Of a DNA stretch of 7,195 bases, positions 1 through 6,670 are shown in pieces. Each line of letters opens with the position of its first letter. Position 1 is the stretch's first letter. Under the pieces are notes generated by a model. That model did not search any database, was not told the origin of the DNA, and saw nothing but the letters and a program-made list of their open reading frames with translations. Position numbers and translations under genes: made by a program. The stretch covers positions 1 through 7,195 of the forward strand of contig CAADVV010000181.1 in the NCBI GenBank assembly GCA_900752535.1. The letters are read 5' to 3'. The DNA is from Bacteroidales bacterium. Lineage in GTDB: Bacteria > Bacteroidota > Bacteroidia > Bacteroidales > Muribaculaceae.

Positions 1-48
1 ATAATTCTCAAAAATCAGCCGCCTGAAATATCCAAACCTCAATGCAAC

Positions 49-92
49 AAAAAGAGAGGCTGTGCCGTAAACCTTTATTACGACACAGCCTC
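49..92 (-). terminator. Intrinsic terminator of the EamA transporter gene
   Basis: Arms at 56-70 and 78-92 pair as 9 bp, one C/A mismatch, then 5 bp, around a 7-nt loop. Read on the minus strand the hairpin is followed by a run of five T (49-53). It begins 3 nt past the transporter stop codon, so it is the 3' end of that transcription unit. The plus-strand side has no comparable T run, so it acts mainly on minus-strand transcripts. Confidence 0.85.
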
Positions 93-94
93 AT

Positions 95-511
95 TTATTT
101 CCACATCATGATGATAGCGCCGGCCGTGATGAGCAGTCCTCCGGCTATCACTTTTGGGGAGAGAGGTTCCTTCAGAATGAGAAACGCAAGCAGTATGGTG
201 AAGACGACGCTCAGTTTGTCAATTGGCGCCACCTTCGAGACGTCGCCAAGCTGTATCGCCTTGAAATAAAAAAGCCATGAAAGTCCGGTGGCCACACCTG
301 ACAATATCAGAAAGAGCCATGTGTATTTGGGAATAGTTCTGACTTCCGCGATATGTCCCGAAAGAGCCACGATGCCCCATGTCAGAAGCAAAATAATGCT
401 CGTGCGGATGGCTGTCGCGAGATTCGAATCAACATCCCTGACGCCAGTCTTTGCGAATATGGCTGTCAGTGCAGCAAAAAGTGCTGACATCAAGGCATAT
501 ATTTTCCACAT
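95..511 (-). CDS. EamA/DMT-family transporter, single-domain (138 aa)
   Basis: Small integral inner-membrane protein of the drug/metabolite transporter superfamily. Five hydrophobic helices are visible at about residues 2-21, 33-51, 64-84, 98-113 and 118-136. The segment FYFKAIQLGDVSKVAPIDKL (81-100) followed by a helix and LKEPLS is the usual EamA signature. Most DMT exporters carry two EamA repeats (about 300 aa). This is one complete repeat, a known class of about 140 aa that probably works as a dimer, so it need not be a truncation. The start is the ATG at 511, preceded by an A-rich stretch with only a weak GAAGAA ribosome site, as is normal in Bacteroidetes. It is transcribed divergently from the porin and ends at its own terminator. 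The substrate is not predictable; members export amino acids, metabolites or drugs. Confidence 0.88.
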   Translation of the reverse strand: MWKIYALMSALFAALTAIFAKTGVRDVDSNLATAIRTSIILLLTWGIVALSGHIAEVRTIPKYTWLFLILSGVATGLSWLFYFKAIQLGDVSKVAPIDKLSVVFTILLAFLILKEPLSPKVIAGGLLITAGAIIMMWK

Positions 512-531
512 TTCTTCGATTTATTTAAGCA

Positions 532-539
532 CAAAAATA
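532..539 (-). promoter_or_regulatory. Candidate -7 promoter box of the EamA gene
   Basis: The minus-strand octamer TATTTTTG matches the Bacteroidetes -7 consensus TAnnTTTG and lies 20 nt upstream of the ATG at 511. It would give a leader of roughly 15 nt. The expected -33 TTTG is not clear: the region about 20 nt further upstream reads TTTTTAC. The flanking DNA is AT-rich, so a chance match is possible. Confidence 0.45.
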
Positions 540-625
540 CATAATTTGCATAGTCCGTAAAAATTTGCCAAGCCGATTTAATAAAAAATTAATGGAAAGG
601 TTACCTTCATTTAACATAAAATGGG

Positions 626-633
626 GAACTTTG
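626..633 (+). promoter_or_regulatory. Candidate -7 promoter box of the porin gene
   Basis: GAACTTTG differs from the Bacteroidetes -7 consensus TAnnTTTG only at the first base. It shares the core AACTTTGC with the two better promoters at 5416 and 6671. It lies 23 nt before the preferred porin start at 657. It also lies inside the reading frame if the upstream ATG at 621 were used, which argues against that start. No convincing -33 box is visible. Confidence 0.42.
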
Positions 634-656
634 CAGCAAATTTCAACGCAAATGAT

Positions 657-1694
657 ATGAACAAAGGAATCAAAGCCTCTCTCCTCGGCATAAACATTCT
701 TTTGGCAACTCCCATCGTCGCGGCTCAGGACGGTGCAGGCAGTTTTCTGAAATCAGAGTATATGCCTGAAATCCACGGGACAATCAGAGCCAAATATGAA
801 TATGAACCGCCGATTAACAAAGGTCGCTTTGAGGTACGCAATGCCCGCGTCAGTGTCGAAGGAAAGATAATTCCCGTTATCCGCTATAAGGCGGAGGTTG
901 ACCTGTCAGACGAGGGAAAGATAAAGATGCTTGACGCTTACGTGAGGATTCTTCCCGTGAAACCGTTGAAAGTCACCGTCGGACAGATGAGGGTACCGTT
1001 CACCATCGATGCCCACCGGTCGCCCCACCTCCAATATTTCGCCAACCGTTCGTTTATCGCAAAACAAGCCGGAAACGTACGCGACGTCGGCCTGTCAGCC
1101 GGATGGACATTCGACGGCAAAGTCCCCGTGACCCTCGAAGGAGGCATCTTCAATGGCTCGGGATTGACCAATCAGAAGGACTTCTGGACCGGCGGCTATA
1201 ACTTCTCATTTAAGGCGCAGACACTGATTGCCGATCGGTTTAATATCACGCTGAGCTGTCAGAGGGCAAACGCCGGCGACATCAATACGATGATGTATGA
1301 CGCAGGCACATATTGGGAAAACAGCCGCTGGCATATCGAGGCCGAATATCTGAGAAAACACTATGCTCACGACGCCTTCAAGGCAGTCAACGCCGTTGAC
1401 GCTTTTGCAGCCTATCGTCTGCCTGTCAACAAAGTCCTGACCGCCATATCATTCCTGGGCCGTTATGACTATATGTCAGACCATAACAAAGGCGGAAAGG
1501 ACGAAGACGGCAAACTGACAGTCGACGACCCCGAAAGGCACAGAATAACCGGAGGCGTGACACTGAGTTTCGGCAAAAAAGCCCTTCAGGCAGACCTCCG
1601 GCTGAACTATGAACAATATTTTTACCCCAAAGGAGTCACACCGGCTATATCAGAGCAAAACAAGATTGTGATGGAACTTGTCGCCCACTTCTGA
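657..1694 (+). CDS. Outer-membrane porin, Porin_O_P (OprO/OprP-like) family
   Basis: Predicted beta-barrel channel of the outer membrane, 345 aa from the chosen start. Residues 1-23 form a textbook signal peptide: a MNKGIK basic start, a hydrophobic core, and a VAA cleavage site before QDG. The mature protein shows alternating amphipathic strands from HGTIRAKYEYE onward. The conserved element GQMRVPFTIDAHRS sits near residues 107-120, as in phosphate-selective porins O/P. It ends in ...MELVAHF, with the terminal Phe typical of barrels inserted by the BAM complex. The frame is open from an ATG at 621, which would place 12 residues before the signal peptide. The ATG at 657 is preferred because it gives a clean signal sequence and lies downstream of the -7-like box. 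The protein is somewhat short for the family. Pore selectivity cannot be read from sequence; the phosphate-selective label refers to the family only. Confidence 0.87.
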   Translation: MNKGIKASLLGINILLATPIVAAQDGAGSFLKSEYMPEIHGTIRAKYEYEPPINKGRFEVRNARVSVEGKIIPVIRYKAEVDLSDEGKIKMLDAYVRILPVKPLKVTVGQMRVPFTIDAHRSPHLQYFANRSFIAKQAGNVRDVGLSAGWTFDGKVPVTLEGGIFNGSGLTNQKDFWTGGYNFSFKAQTLIADRFNITLSCQRANAGDINTMMYDAGTYWENSRWHIEAEYLRKHYAHDAFKAVNAVDAFAAYRLPVNKVLTAISFLGRYDYMSDHNKGGKDEDGKLTVDDPERHRITGGVTLSFGKKALQADLRLNYEQYFYPKGVTPAISEQNKIVMELVAHF

Positions 1695-1751
1695 CCAATG
1701 CACATTGTATCAGGCAGCATATCTACGGTAAGCGATGACTGACATAACTCA

Positions 1752-1794
1752 GCGGGCGTCATTCCACCTTGGAACGGCGCCCGCATTGCTTTTT
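1752..1794 (+). terminator. Intrinsic terminator of the porin gene
   Basis: The stem pairs 1752-1760 with 1776-1784 (9 bp, one G-T), then an A/C mismatch, then 5 bp (1762-1766 with 1770-1774) around a CCT loop. Five T follow at 1790-1794. It stands 57 nt after the porin stop, in the convergent gap between the porin and the ligase gene. For minus-strand transcripts from the ligase gene the same hairpin lacks a following T run, so it is weaker in that direction, although no other terminator for that operon is visible. Confidence 0.85.
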
Positions 1795-1814
1795 ATAGTT
1801 TCTTAACCGGATTA

Positions 1815-3011
1815 TCAGCGTTTGGCGCCTTTGAGGCCTCCCTTGACACCGCCTTTTACACCGCCGCCCATGGCGAAGATGTTCTGGTCAAAGCTGAATG
1901 TCTTGTGTGACTGCTCACGTTTGCGCTTCAGCGCGAGTTTGACAAGCTCGTCCATGAGTCCGGTGAATGTCAGACCTGTGGCTTCCCACAGATAGAACGA
2001 CAGCGAACCGGGGATGGTGTTGATTTCGTTGACATAGATTTCGTCAGTGTCAGCGTCGACAATAACGTCTACGCGGCTGACGCCATGACACGAAAGAACC
2101 CTGAACGTCTCGCCGGCGAGAAATCTGATGCGTTCCGACATAGTGTCGGGGAGGTCGGCCGGAATGCGTTTCTGAGATGCCTGCATGCCCTTCGCGCCCT
2201 TGCTGCCTCCCATATATTTGTCCTCATATGAGAGAATCTCGCCGCTCTTGATAGGCTCCTCACAGACAGACGTGCGGTAATCGTCGCAGTCGCCGAGAAC
2301 CGAGCAGTTGATTTCCTTGAGGTTCTCGACCATATGCTCAACAATGATACGCGACGAATATTTCTCGGCGTCACCAATCTTCTCGATGAGAGCCTCGCGG
2401 TCAGCAGCGCGGCCGATGCCTACGCTCGAGCCGAGGTTGGCGGGTTTCACAATCACGGGATAACCGAGTTTGCTCTCCACTTCCTCGATAATGGCGTCAC
2501 GGCGTTTGTACCACTCTTTGTCAGTGAACCATACATAGTCGACCACGGGCACACCACAGTCTTTCAAAATCATCTTCATGGTGATTTTGTCCATGCCGTT
2601 GGCACTCGAGAGCGTGTTGCAGCCGGCAAAAGGTATGCCGATGGTTTCGAGGACACCCTCGAAAATGCCGTCCTCGCCGTTTGAACCGTGGAGCACCGGG
2701 ATGACAACATCAATCTTGGCCGCCACATCGCTGCCGAACATCGGCTTTTTGGCCAGATAGAGATTATAGTCTCCATAGACCGGTTTGAAGTAGACCTCAC
2801 GGCACTCCTTTTCAAGCGACGGCATATCGCGATATTTTGAAATATCCATCAGGGCGTCGCCGGTCAGCCAGTGACCCTTTTTGGTGATATAGACAGGTAT
2901 GACGTTATAGCGATCGGTGTCAATGGCGTTCATAGCCTGATTGGCCGATATTACGGAAATTTCGTGCTCGGTTGAGCGTCCGCCGAAAAAGACGGCTATG
3001 TTGGTTTTCAT
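1815..3011 (-). CDS. ddl: D-alanine--D-alanine ligase family protein (ATP-grasp)
   Basis: Cytoplasmic ATP-grasp ligase joining D-Ala to a second D-amino acid (normally D-Ala) for peptidoglycan precursors; 398 aa. Visible family motifs are GGRSTEHEIS (10-19), HGSNGEDG (108-115), the ATP-grasp loop KPANLGSSVG (189-198), and the Mg ligands D315, E329 and N331 (in NEINTIPG). Three things differ from E. coli DdlB. The loop after the conserved active-site Tyr (SYEDKY, 261-266) is lengthened by a Gly/Lys-rich stretch. The GMTxxS motif that helps hold the second D-Ala is GSLSFYLW (335-342). After about residue 362 there is an extra basic tail ending in repeated GGVK/GGLK units (382-398). Retention of the loop Tyr fits D-Ala-D-Ala synthesis more than D-Ala-D-lactate. 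The gene is last in the hydrolase/MurF-like/ligase unit, 29 nt after the preceding stop. The leader has an A-run but no Shine-Dalgarno sequence. The ligase family is certain; the exact second substrate is not. Confidence 0.93.
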   Translation of the reverse strand: MKTNIAVFFGGRSTEHEISVISANQAMNAIDTDRYNVIPVYITKKGHWLTGDALMDISKYRDMPSLEKECREVYFKPVYGDYNLYLAKKPMFGSDVAAKIDVVIPVLHGSNGEDGIFEGVLETIGIPFAGCNTLSSANGMDKITMKMILKDCGVPVVDYVWFTDKEWYKRRDAIIEEVESKLGYPVIVKPANLGSSVGIGRAADREALIEKIGDAEKYSSRIIVEHMVENLKEINCSVLGDCDDYRTSVCEEPIKSGEILSYEDKYMGGSKGAKGMQASQKRIPADLPDTMSERIRFLAGETFRVLSCHGVSRVDVIVDADTDEIYVNEINTIPGSLSFYLWEATGLTFTGLMDELVKLALKRKREQSHKTFSFDQNIFAMGGGVKGGVKGGLKGAKR

Positions 3012-3040
3012 CTTTTTTAGAAATGATGTGACTTATTGGT

Positions 3041-4648
3041 TTACTTGAATGTGTCTGGCAGGTCGTTCTCATAGAGCACGGTGTCACCCGCTTTGAGAAT
3101 CCTCGACAGAATCTGCTGTGCCTCGGCGAAGTTGGCTGCGGTCATTACGGCCTCTGCGGCCATACCGCCGTCACGGGCGCCTTCGACAATTGCGTCGCGA
3201 TTATAGACGTTGACCACGATGGCCAGGTCGGCCGACGTGGCGATTTTGCGGCCGAGCTCGCGGTTGGCGTCCTCCTGACGTTCGCCAAGTTCAATCATGC
3301 CGGGGGTGACCACAATGCGGCGACCGCCACGCATACGTGCAAGCACGTCGAGTGCCATAGCCGAACCGACGGGATTTGAGTTGTAGGCGTCGTCAATGAT
3401 TGTCACGCCGCCGGCTGTGCGCTTCATGTTGAGACGATGCTCGACCTGCTCGATGTGCTCGACGGCATAGCGTATCTTCTCCAGAGGCACCTCGAGATGC
3501 AGGGCCACTATGATGGCGGCTGCGAGATTCGAGACATTACATTCGCCCACCAGACGTGTGGCAAACTCCAGCTCCTGGCCGAGAGGCGTTCGGAGAGTGA
3601 AGCGTGTGCCGTGTGCATCATAGTCAATCGACGTGACCTTATAGTCGGCGTCGGTGTTGACCGCATAACGGCTGACGGGGACATTGTCAACGTGGCGCGT
3701 CTGAATATAAGGGAAATCGTCGTTGACGACAGCGAGACCGTCAGAGGGCAGCGAATCGACGAGCTCGAATTTGGCACGCTGCACATTCTCGATGGTCTTG
3801 AACGACTCGAGATGCTGCGGACCGACAGCTGTCACTATGCCGATACGGGGATGAACGAGGTCGCATATCTCCTTGACGTCACCGATGTTTTTTGCACCCA
3901 TCTCGACGATAAACACGTCGTTATAGGGCTTCAGATATTCGCGGACGGTGCGGACGACGCCCATCGTCGTATTGAAGCTGCCTGGAGTCATCAGGGTGTC
4001 ATATTTCTCTGACAGTATGCGCTGGAGATAGTGCTTGGTCGAGGTCTTGCCATAGCTGCCGGTTATGCCGACAATCATCAGGCCGGGCATGGACGCCAGT
4101 ATGCGCCGCGCATCGTCGATATATTTGTCGTTGATATTCTTTTCGACCGGCTTCAGGAGCCAGTTGGCGAGCATGGTGATGGCCAGAGAGGCGCAATAGC
4201 AGGCTAACGAGGCAAGCGACATAACCAGGCAAGCCCTGACAAGACTGTCGCCGTCTGAGCCGCTAAATATCAAGAAACACCCGACAATGACAGCGACAGT
4301 GATGACAGTAGCGGTCATAAGTATGCGCCATGCGCGACGGGTCATGACAAGCGGTTTCTTATAACGGGCAGTCAGCATCCCTGTCAGGCCGATGGCGCTG
4401 ATGACAAATATAAGCGCGAGGCTGACTACGGGAGTACTGAGTATCGAAAGTCCGACCAGCACCACAGCTATGGAGAGCAGACGCTGGGTCGACGTTGAGT
4501 CGCCGCTCTGTCTTATCCACTTCATGAAGCGCTCGTTGCGGTAAGAGTTCTGCTGCAACATCATCAGACAGCGCCGCAGCTCGACGAAAGCCAGCGAGAC
4601 GCTACATAAAAGCGTCACCACCGACATTATTTGAAGGAATATATTCAT
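3041..4648 (-). CDS. Membrane-anchored MurF-like Mur ligase
   Basis: ATP-dependent amide ligase of the Mur family, 535 aa, resembling MurF (UDP-MurNAc-tripeptide--D-Ala-D-Ala ligase). The central and C-terminal domains are clear: P-loop GITGSYGKTS (194-203, Lys201), GSFNTTMG (223-230), EMGA (249-252), GPQHLE (276-281), AKFEL with Lys293 as the likely carbamoylated lysine, HRLN (404-407) and the MurF-type motif DDAYNSNP (419-426), followed by MIELGE. The N-terminus is unusual. In place of the small soluble UDP-substrate domain of MurF there are about 165 residues with four predicted membrane helices (about 3-24, 57-92, 108-128, 136-164), so the catalytic part is tethered to the membrane. The C-terminus stops at GDTVLYENDLPDTFK, where canonical MurF has a KGSR-type motif and a final helix. 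It overlaps the hydrolase gene by 4 nt and precedes ddl, which suggests it uses the Ddl product. It may be an accessory paralogue rather than the housekeeping MurF; the acceptor substrate is unknown. Confidence 0.88.
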   Translation of the reverse strand: MNIFLQIMSVVTLLCSVSLAFVELRRCLMMLQQNSYRNERFMKWIRQSGDSTSTQRLLSIAVVLVGLSILSTPVVSLALIFVISAIGLTGMLTARYKKPLVMTRRAWRILMTATVITVAVIVGCFLIFSGSDGDSLVRACLVMSLASLACYCASLAITMLANWLLKPVEKNINDKYIDDARRILASMPGLMIVGITGSYGKTSTKHYLQRILSEKYDTLMTPGSFNTTMGVVRTVREYLKPYNDVFIVEMGAKNIGDVKEICDLVHPRIGIVTAVGPQHLESFKTIENVQRAKFELVDSLPSDGLAVVNDDFPYIQTRHVDNVPVSRYAVNTDADYKVTSIDYDAHGTRFTLRTPLGQELEFATRLVGECNVSNLAAAIIVALHLEVPLEKIRYAVEHIEQVEHRLNMKRTAGGVTIIDDAYNSNPVGSAMALDVLARMRGGRRIVVTPGMIELGERQEDANRELGRKIATSADLAIVVNVYNRDAIVEGARDGGMAAEAVMTAANFAEAQQILSRILKAGDTVLYENDLPDTFK

Positions 4649-5406
4649 GATCTGAGAAAACTTTGAAGGACAGCCCTGAACTGCACAGGGTTGTCAAGGA
4701 AGCTGTAGTGGCCGCAACCGGGAAAACTGACGAGACCGGCGCCGGGTATGAGTCGCTCCATCCTGCGGGCGTCGGCCAGAGGGGTTGCCGTGTCGTTTTC
4801 GCCCCAGATGAGGAGCGTCGGCGCCTTTATCAGGGGCATGAGATGGCAGAGGTCTTCGTTGACCACACGCGACATGATGCGGCGCATCTGCGGAGAGGCC
4901 GCCGCATAGTCGGCGCTACCCGAGCGGCGCGTGTTGAGACGCTTCTGCGCTCCCTCGCGGCCATAGACCAGGCCCATCATCCGTTTCATCAGCTTGTAAG
5001 AATAGACCTTGAAGTAGTAGTGCAGACTGCGCCGGGGCTTCACGCCGGCGGCATCGACAAGGATGAGTTTGCCGACATCGTTGCGCGAGGCATAGACTAT
5101 GGCGACGCGTCCGCCGAACGAGTGGCCCAGCAGCGTCGGATGTTTGACACCCTCGGCGGCGAGCAGTTTCTCGAGCATGGACGTGTAGGCGTCCACACCC
5201 CACACCTCAGGCGGCTCTGACGAGACGCCGAAGCCCGGGAAGTCGATATTGATAACACGGCAGCCGGCATCCAAGGCACCCTTTGCCACGGATGCAAGGG
5301 TCGAGCGCTGACAGCCCCAGCCATGCAGCAGCACGACGGTCTGAGAGCCTTCGCCCTCAACAGTATATCCTACGGTGACGCCGTCAATTTCTATGGTCTT
5401 GTCCAT
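4645..5406 (-). CDS. Alpha/beta-fold hydrolase
   Basis: Serine hydrolase of the alpha/beta superfamily, 253 aa, with no signal peptide, so probably cytoplasmic. The oxyanion-loop motif HGWG is at 28-31. The nucleophile elbow GHSFGG places the catalytic Ser at 96. Asp205 in WGENDTATP and His233 in GCGHYSF complete the triad. A basic cap segment lies between about 123 and 190 (YYFKVYSYKLMKRMMG). The substrate is not predictable; relatives include esterases, peptidases of the proline-iminopeptidase type and C-C hydrolases. The start is taken at the ATG at 5406. The frame extends to a TTG at 5418, but that codon lies inside the -7 promoter box. The stop overlaps the MurF-like start as ATGA, indicating translational coupling, and the gene leads the cassette. 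A role in trimming or recycling a cell-wall or lipid intermediate is inference from position only. Confidence 0.88.
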   Translation of the reverse strand: MDKTIEIDGVTVGYTVEGEGSQTVVLLHGWGCQRSTLASVAKGALDAGCRVINIDFPGFGVSSEPPEVWGVDAYTSMLEKLLAAEGVKHPTLLGHSFGGRVAIVYASRNDVGKLILVDAAGVKPRRSLHYYFKVYSYKLMKRMMGLVYGREGAQKRLNTRRSGSADYAAASPQMRRIMSRVVNEDLCHLMPLIKAPTLLIWGENDTATPLADARRMERLIPGAGLVSFPGCGHYSFLDNPVQFRAVLQSFLRS

Positions 5407-5415
5407 TTCAGTGCG

Positions 5416-5448
5416 CAAAGTTAGTGATTTTTCTCCACTAAGCCATTA
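5416..5448 (-). promoter_or_regulatory. Promoter of the hydrolase/MurF-like/ddl unit
   Basis: On the minus strand TAACTTTG (5423 to 5416) is an exact match to the Bacteroidetes -7 consensus TAnnTTTG. Nineteen nt upstream is TAATGG (5448-5443), in the position of a -33 box but not a consensus TTTG. Only 9 nt separate the box from the ATG at 5406, so the transcript would have a leader of only a few nucleotides. The segment 5413-5449 matches the mscS promoter 6668-6704 at 30 of 37 positions. The promoter lies in the 45-nt gap after the channel gene, so the cassette can be expressed independently of it. Confidence 0.7.
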
Positions 5449-5451
5449 TAT

Positions 5452-6660
5452 TCAGAGCGCCGCCCGGCCGGGAGACCCGACGCTTCTGACGTCGGCACCC
5501 GAGGGTGCCTGATATATACGAAGTCCGAAGCGCCCGACGACGGCATAGACGTAGTCGAAAATGTCTGACTGCACACGCTCAAACTCCGTCCAGACGGTCT
5601 TGTCCGTGAAGAAATAGAGTTCGAGCGGCACACCCTGAGGCGTCGGCTGCAGCTGTCTGACCATCAGATACATGATGTCACCGTTTCTGACAATGTCAGA
5701 GTGTGACCCGAGCCATCGCTCGAGATGACGTCTGAGGAGGGTCAGGTTGACATGGCGGTCTGCCCCGGCGCCGTCGCCCCTCTCCACAAGTCCTTCGGTC
5801 ACAAGCGAGGCGGTCTCCTCACCGGTCAGAAACCTGACTGAGTCGATGTCTATGCAGACACTGCGCGACACGCGCCGCCCCCCTTCCTGACGCATATTCT
5901 GGAAATTCTGAAAGGAGTCGCTGACGAGCGTATAGGGCGGTATAGTGACAATTGAGTTATCCCAGTTGCGCACCTTCACCGTCGTTAGTGAAATCTTAAT
6001 CACCTCACCGTTGGCGCCGGCCTTGGAGCAGATAATCCAGTCACCCACCCGAAGCATTTTGTTGGCCGTCAGCTGCACACTGGCGACAAGACCTAAAATA
6101 GTGTCGCGGAAGACGAGCATCAGGATGGCAGCCGAGGCGCCCAGAGCGGTCAGTATAGCGAGGGGCGAGCGGTTGAAAAGGATGCCCGCGCTGGCGATGA
6201 GGGCGATGCCGGCAACGACGAGACGTACCATCTGCACGATGCCGTTGAGCGAGCTTATCTCCTTGTCGCTATGGCGGTCGACAAACCTGAAAAGCGTGGT
6301 GATGATGACATTGAGCAGATAGACCCCCGCCCAGATTATATAAAGGCGTGTCAGTTTCGTGACGATGATGAAAGTGTGCTCATGGTTGACGAACATCTTG
6401 GGCAGCAGCCATGCCACAATCAGCGCCGGCACAATCTGGCCGACCGCTCTGAGCACGCTGCCGTTGAGGAGCTCGTCGTCAATGGTGGTTGTAGTTCGCG
6501 AAATGAGGCTTCTTACCAGCAGGACTATGACCTTTTCATAGATGACATAGGAGGCCACTGCTATGAAGGCAATGACGAGGAGGCTGACTGGAAGTGTCAG
6601 GTTATGTGCGGTTTCCGAGCCAAACTGCGCGATGAGCCAACTGCTGATTTGTCGTTCCAT
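5452..6660 (-). CDS. ybdG: MscS-family mechanosensitive channel, YbdG-type
   Basis: Inner-membrane small-conductance mechanosensitive channel that releases solutes on osmotic downshock; 402 aa against about 415 for E. coli YbdG. Predicted membrane helices are near 22-49, 69-90, 97-124, 140-162 and the pore-lining helix at about 165-195. The MscS core GASAAILMLVFRDTILGLVA (174-193) runs into QLTANKMLRVGDWI. The cytoplasmic beta domain has LTTVKVRNWDN and TIPPYTLVSDSF. The element GGRRVSRSVCIDIDSVRFL (260-278) and the C-terminal region with MVRQL...GVPLELY...FTDKTVW...ADVRS resemble YbdG rather than the shorter MscS. The start is the ATG at 6660, 10 nt after a -7 promoter box; there is no Shine-Dalgarno sequence. 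No terminator is visible before the downstream hydrolase, so read-through is possible. The subfamily call rests on recalled similarity to YbdG. Confidence 0.9.
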   Translation of the reverse strand: MERQISSWLIAQFGSETAHNLTLPVSLLVIAFIAVASYVIYEKVIVLLVRSLISRTTTTIDDELLNGSVLRAVGQIVPALIVAWLLPKMFVNHEHTFIIVTKLTRLYIIWAGVYLLNVIITTLFRFVDRHSDKEISSLNGIVQMVRLVVAGIALIASAGILFNRSPLAILTALGASAAILMLVFRDTILGLVASVQLTANKMLRVGDWIICSKAGANGEVIKISLTTVKVRNWDNSIVTIPPYTLVSDSFQNFQNMRQEGGRRVSRSVCIDIDSVRFLTGEETASLVTEGLVERGDGAGADRHVNLTLLRRHLERWLGSHSDIVRNGDIMYLMVRQLQPTPQGVPLELYFFTDKTVWTEFERVQSDIFDYVYAVVGRFGLRIYQAPSGADVRSVGSPGRAAL

Positions 6661-6670
6661 AGTTATGGCG

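Noticed and set aside
1..48. Possible end of another gene at the left edge
   Set aside because: Only about 40 nt, with no frame giving recognisable residues; nothing can be supported.
3437..4012. 191-aa open frame on the plus strand inside the MurF-like gene
   Set aside because: It lies wholly antisense to a gene with unambiguous Mur-ligase motifs, has no recognisable domain and no promoter, and reads as a composition shadow of the coding strand.
4663..5220. 185-aa open frame on the plus strand inside the hydrolase gene
   Set aside because: It is antisense to the hydrolase with its complete Ser96/Asp205/His233 triad; the sequence is His/Arg/Glu-rich low-information shadow without domain features.
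5407..5418. TTG start adding four residues (MRTE) to the hydrolase
   Set aside because: The TTG is part of the -7 box TAACTTTG and would lie upstream of the expected transcription start; the ATG at 5406 gives a normal N-terminus.
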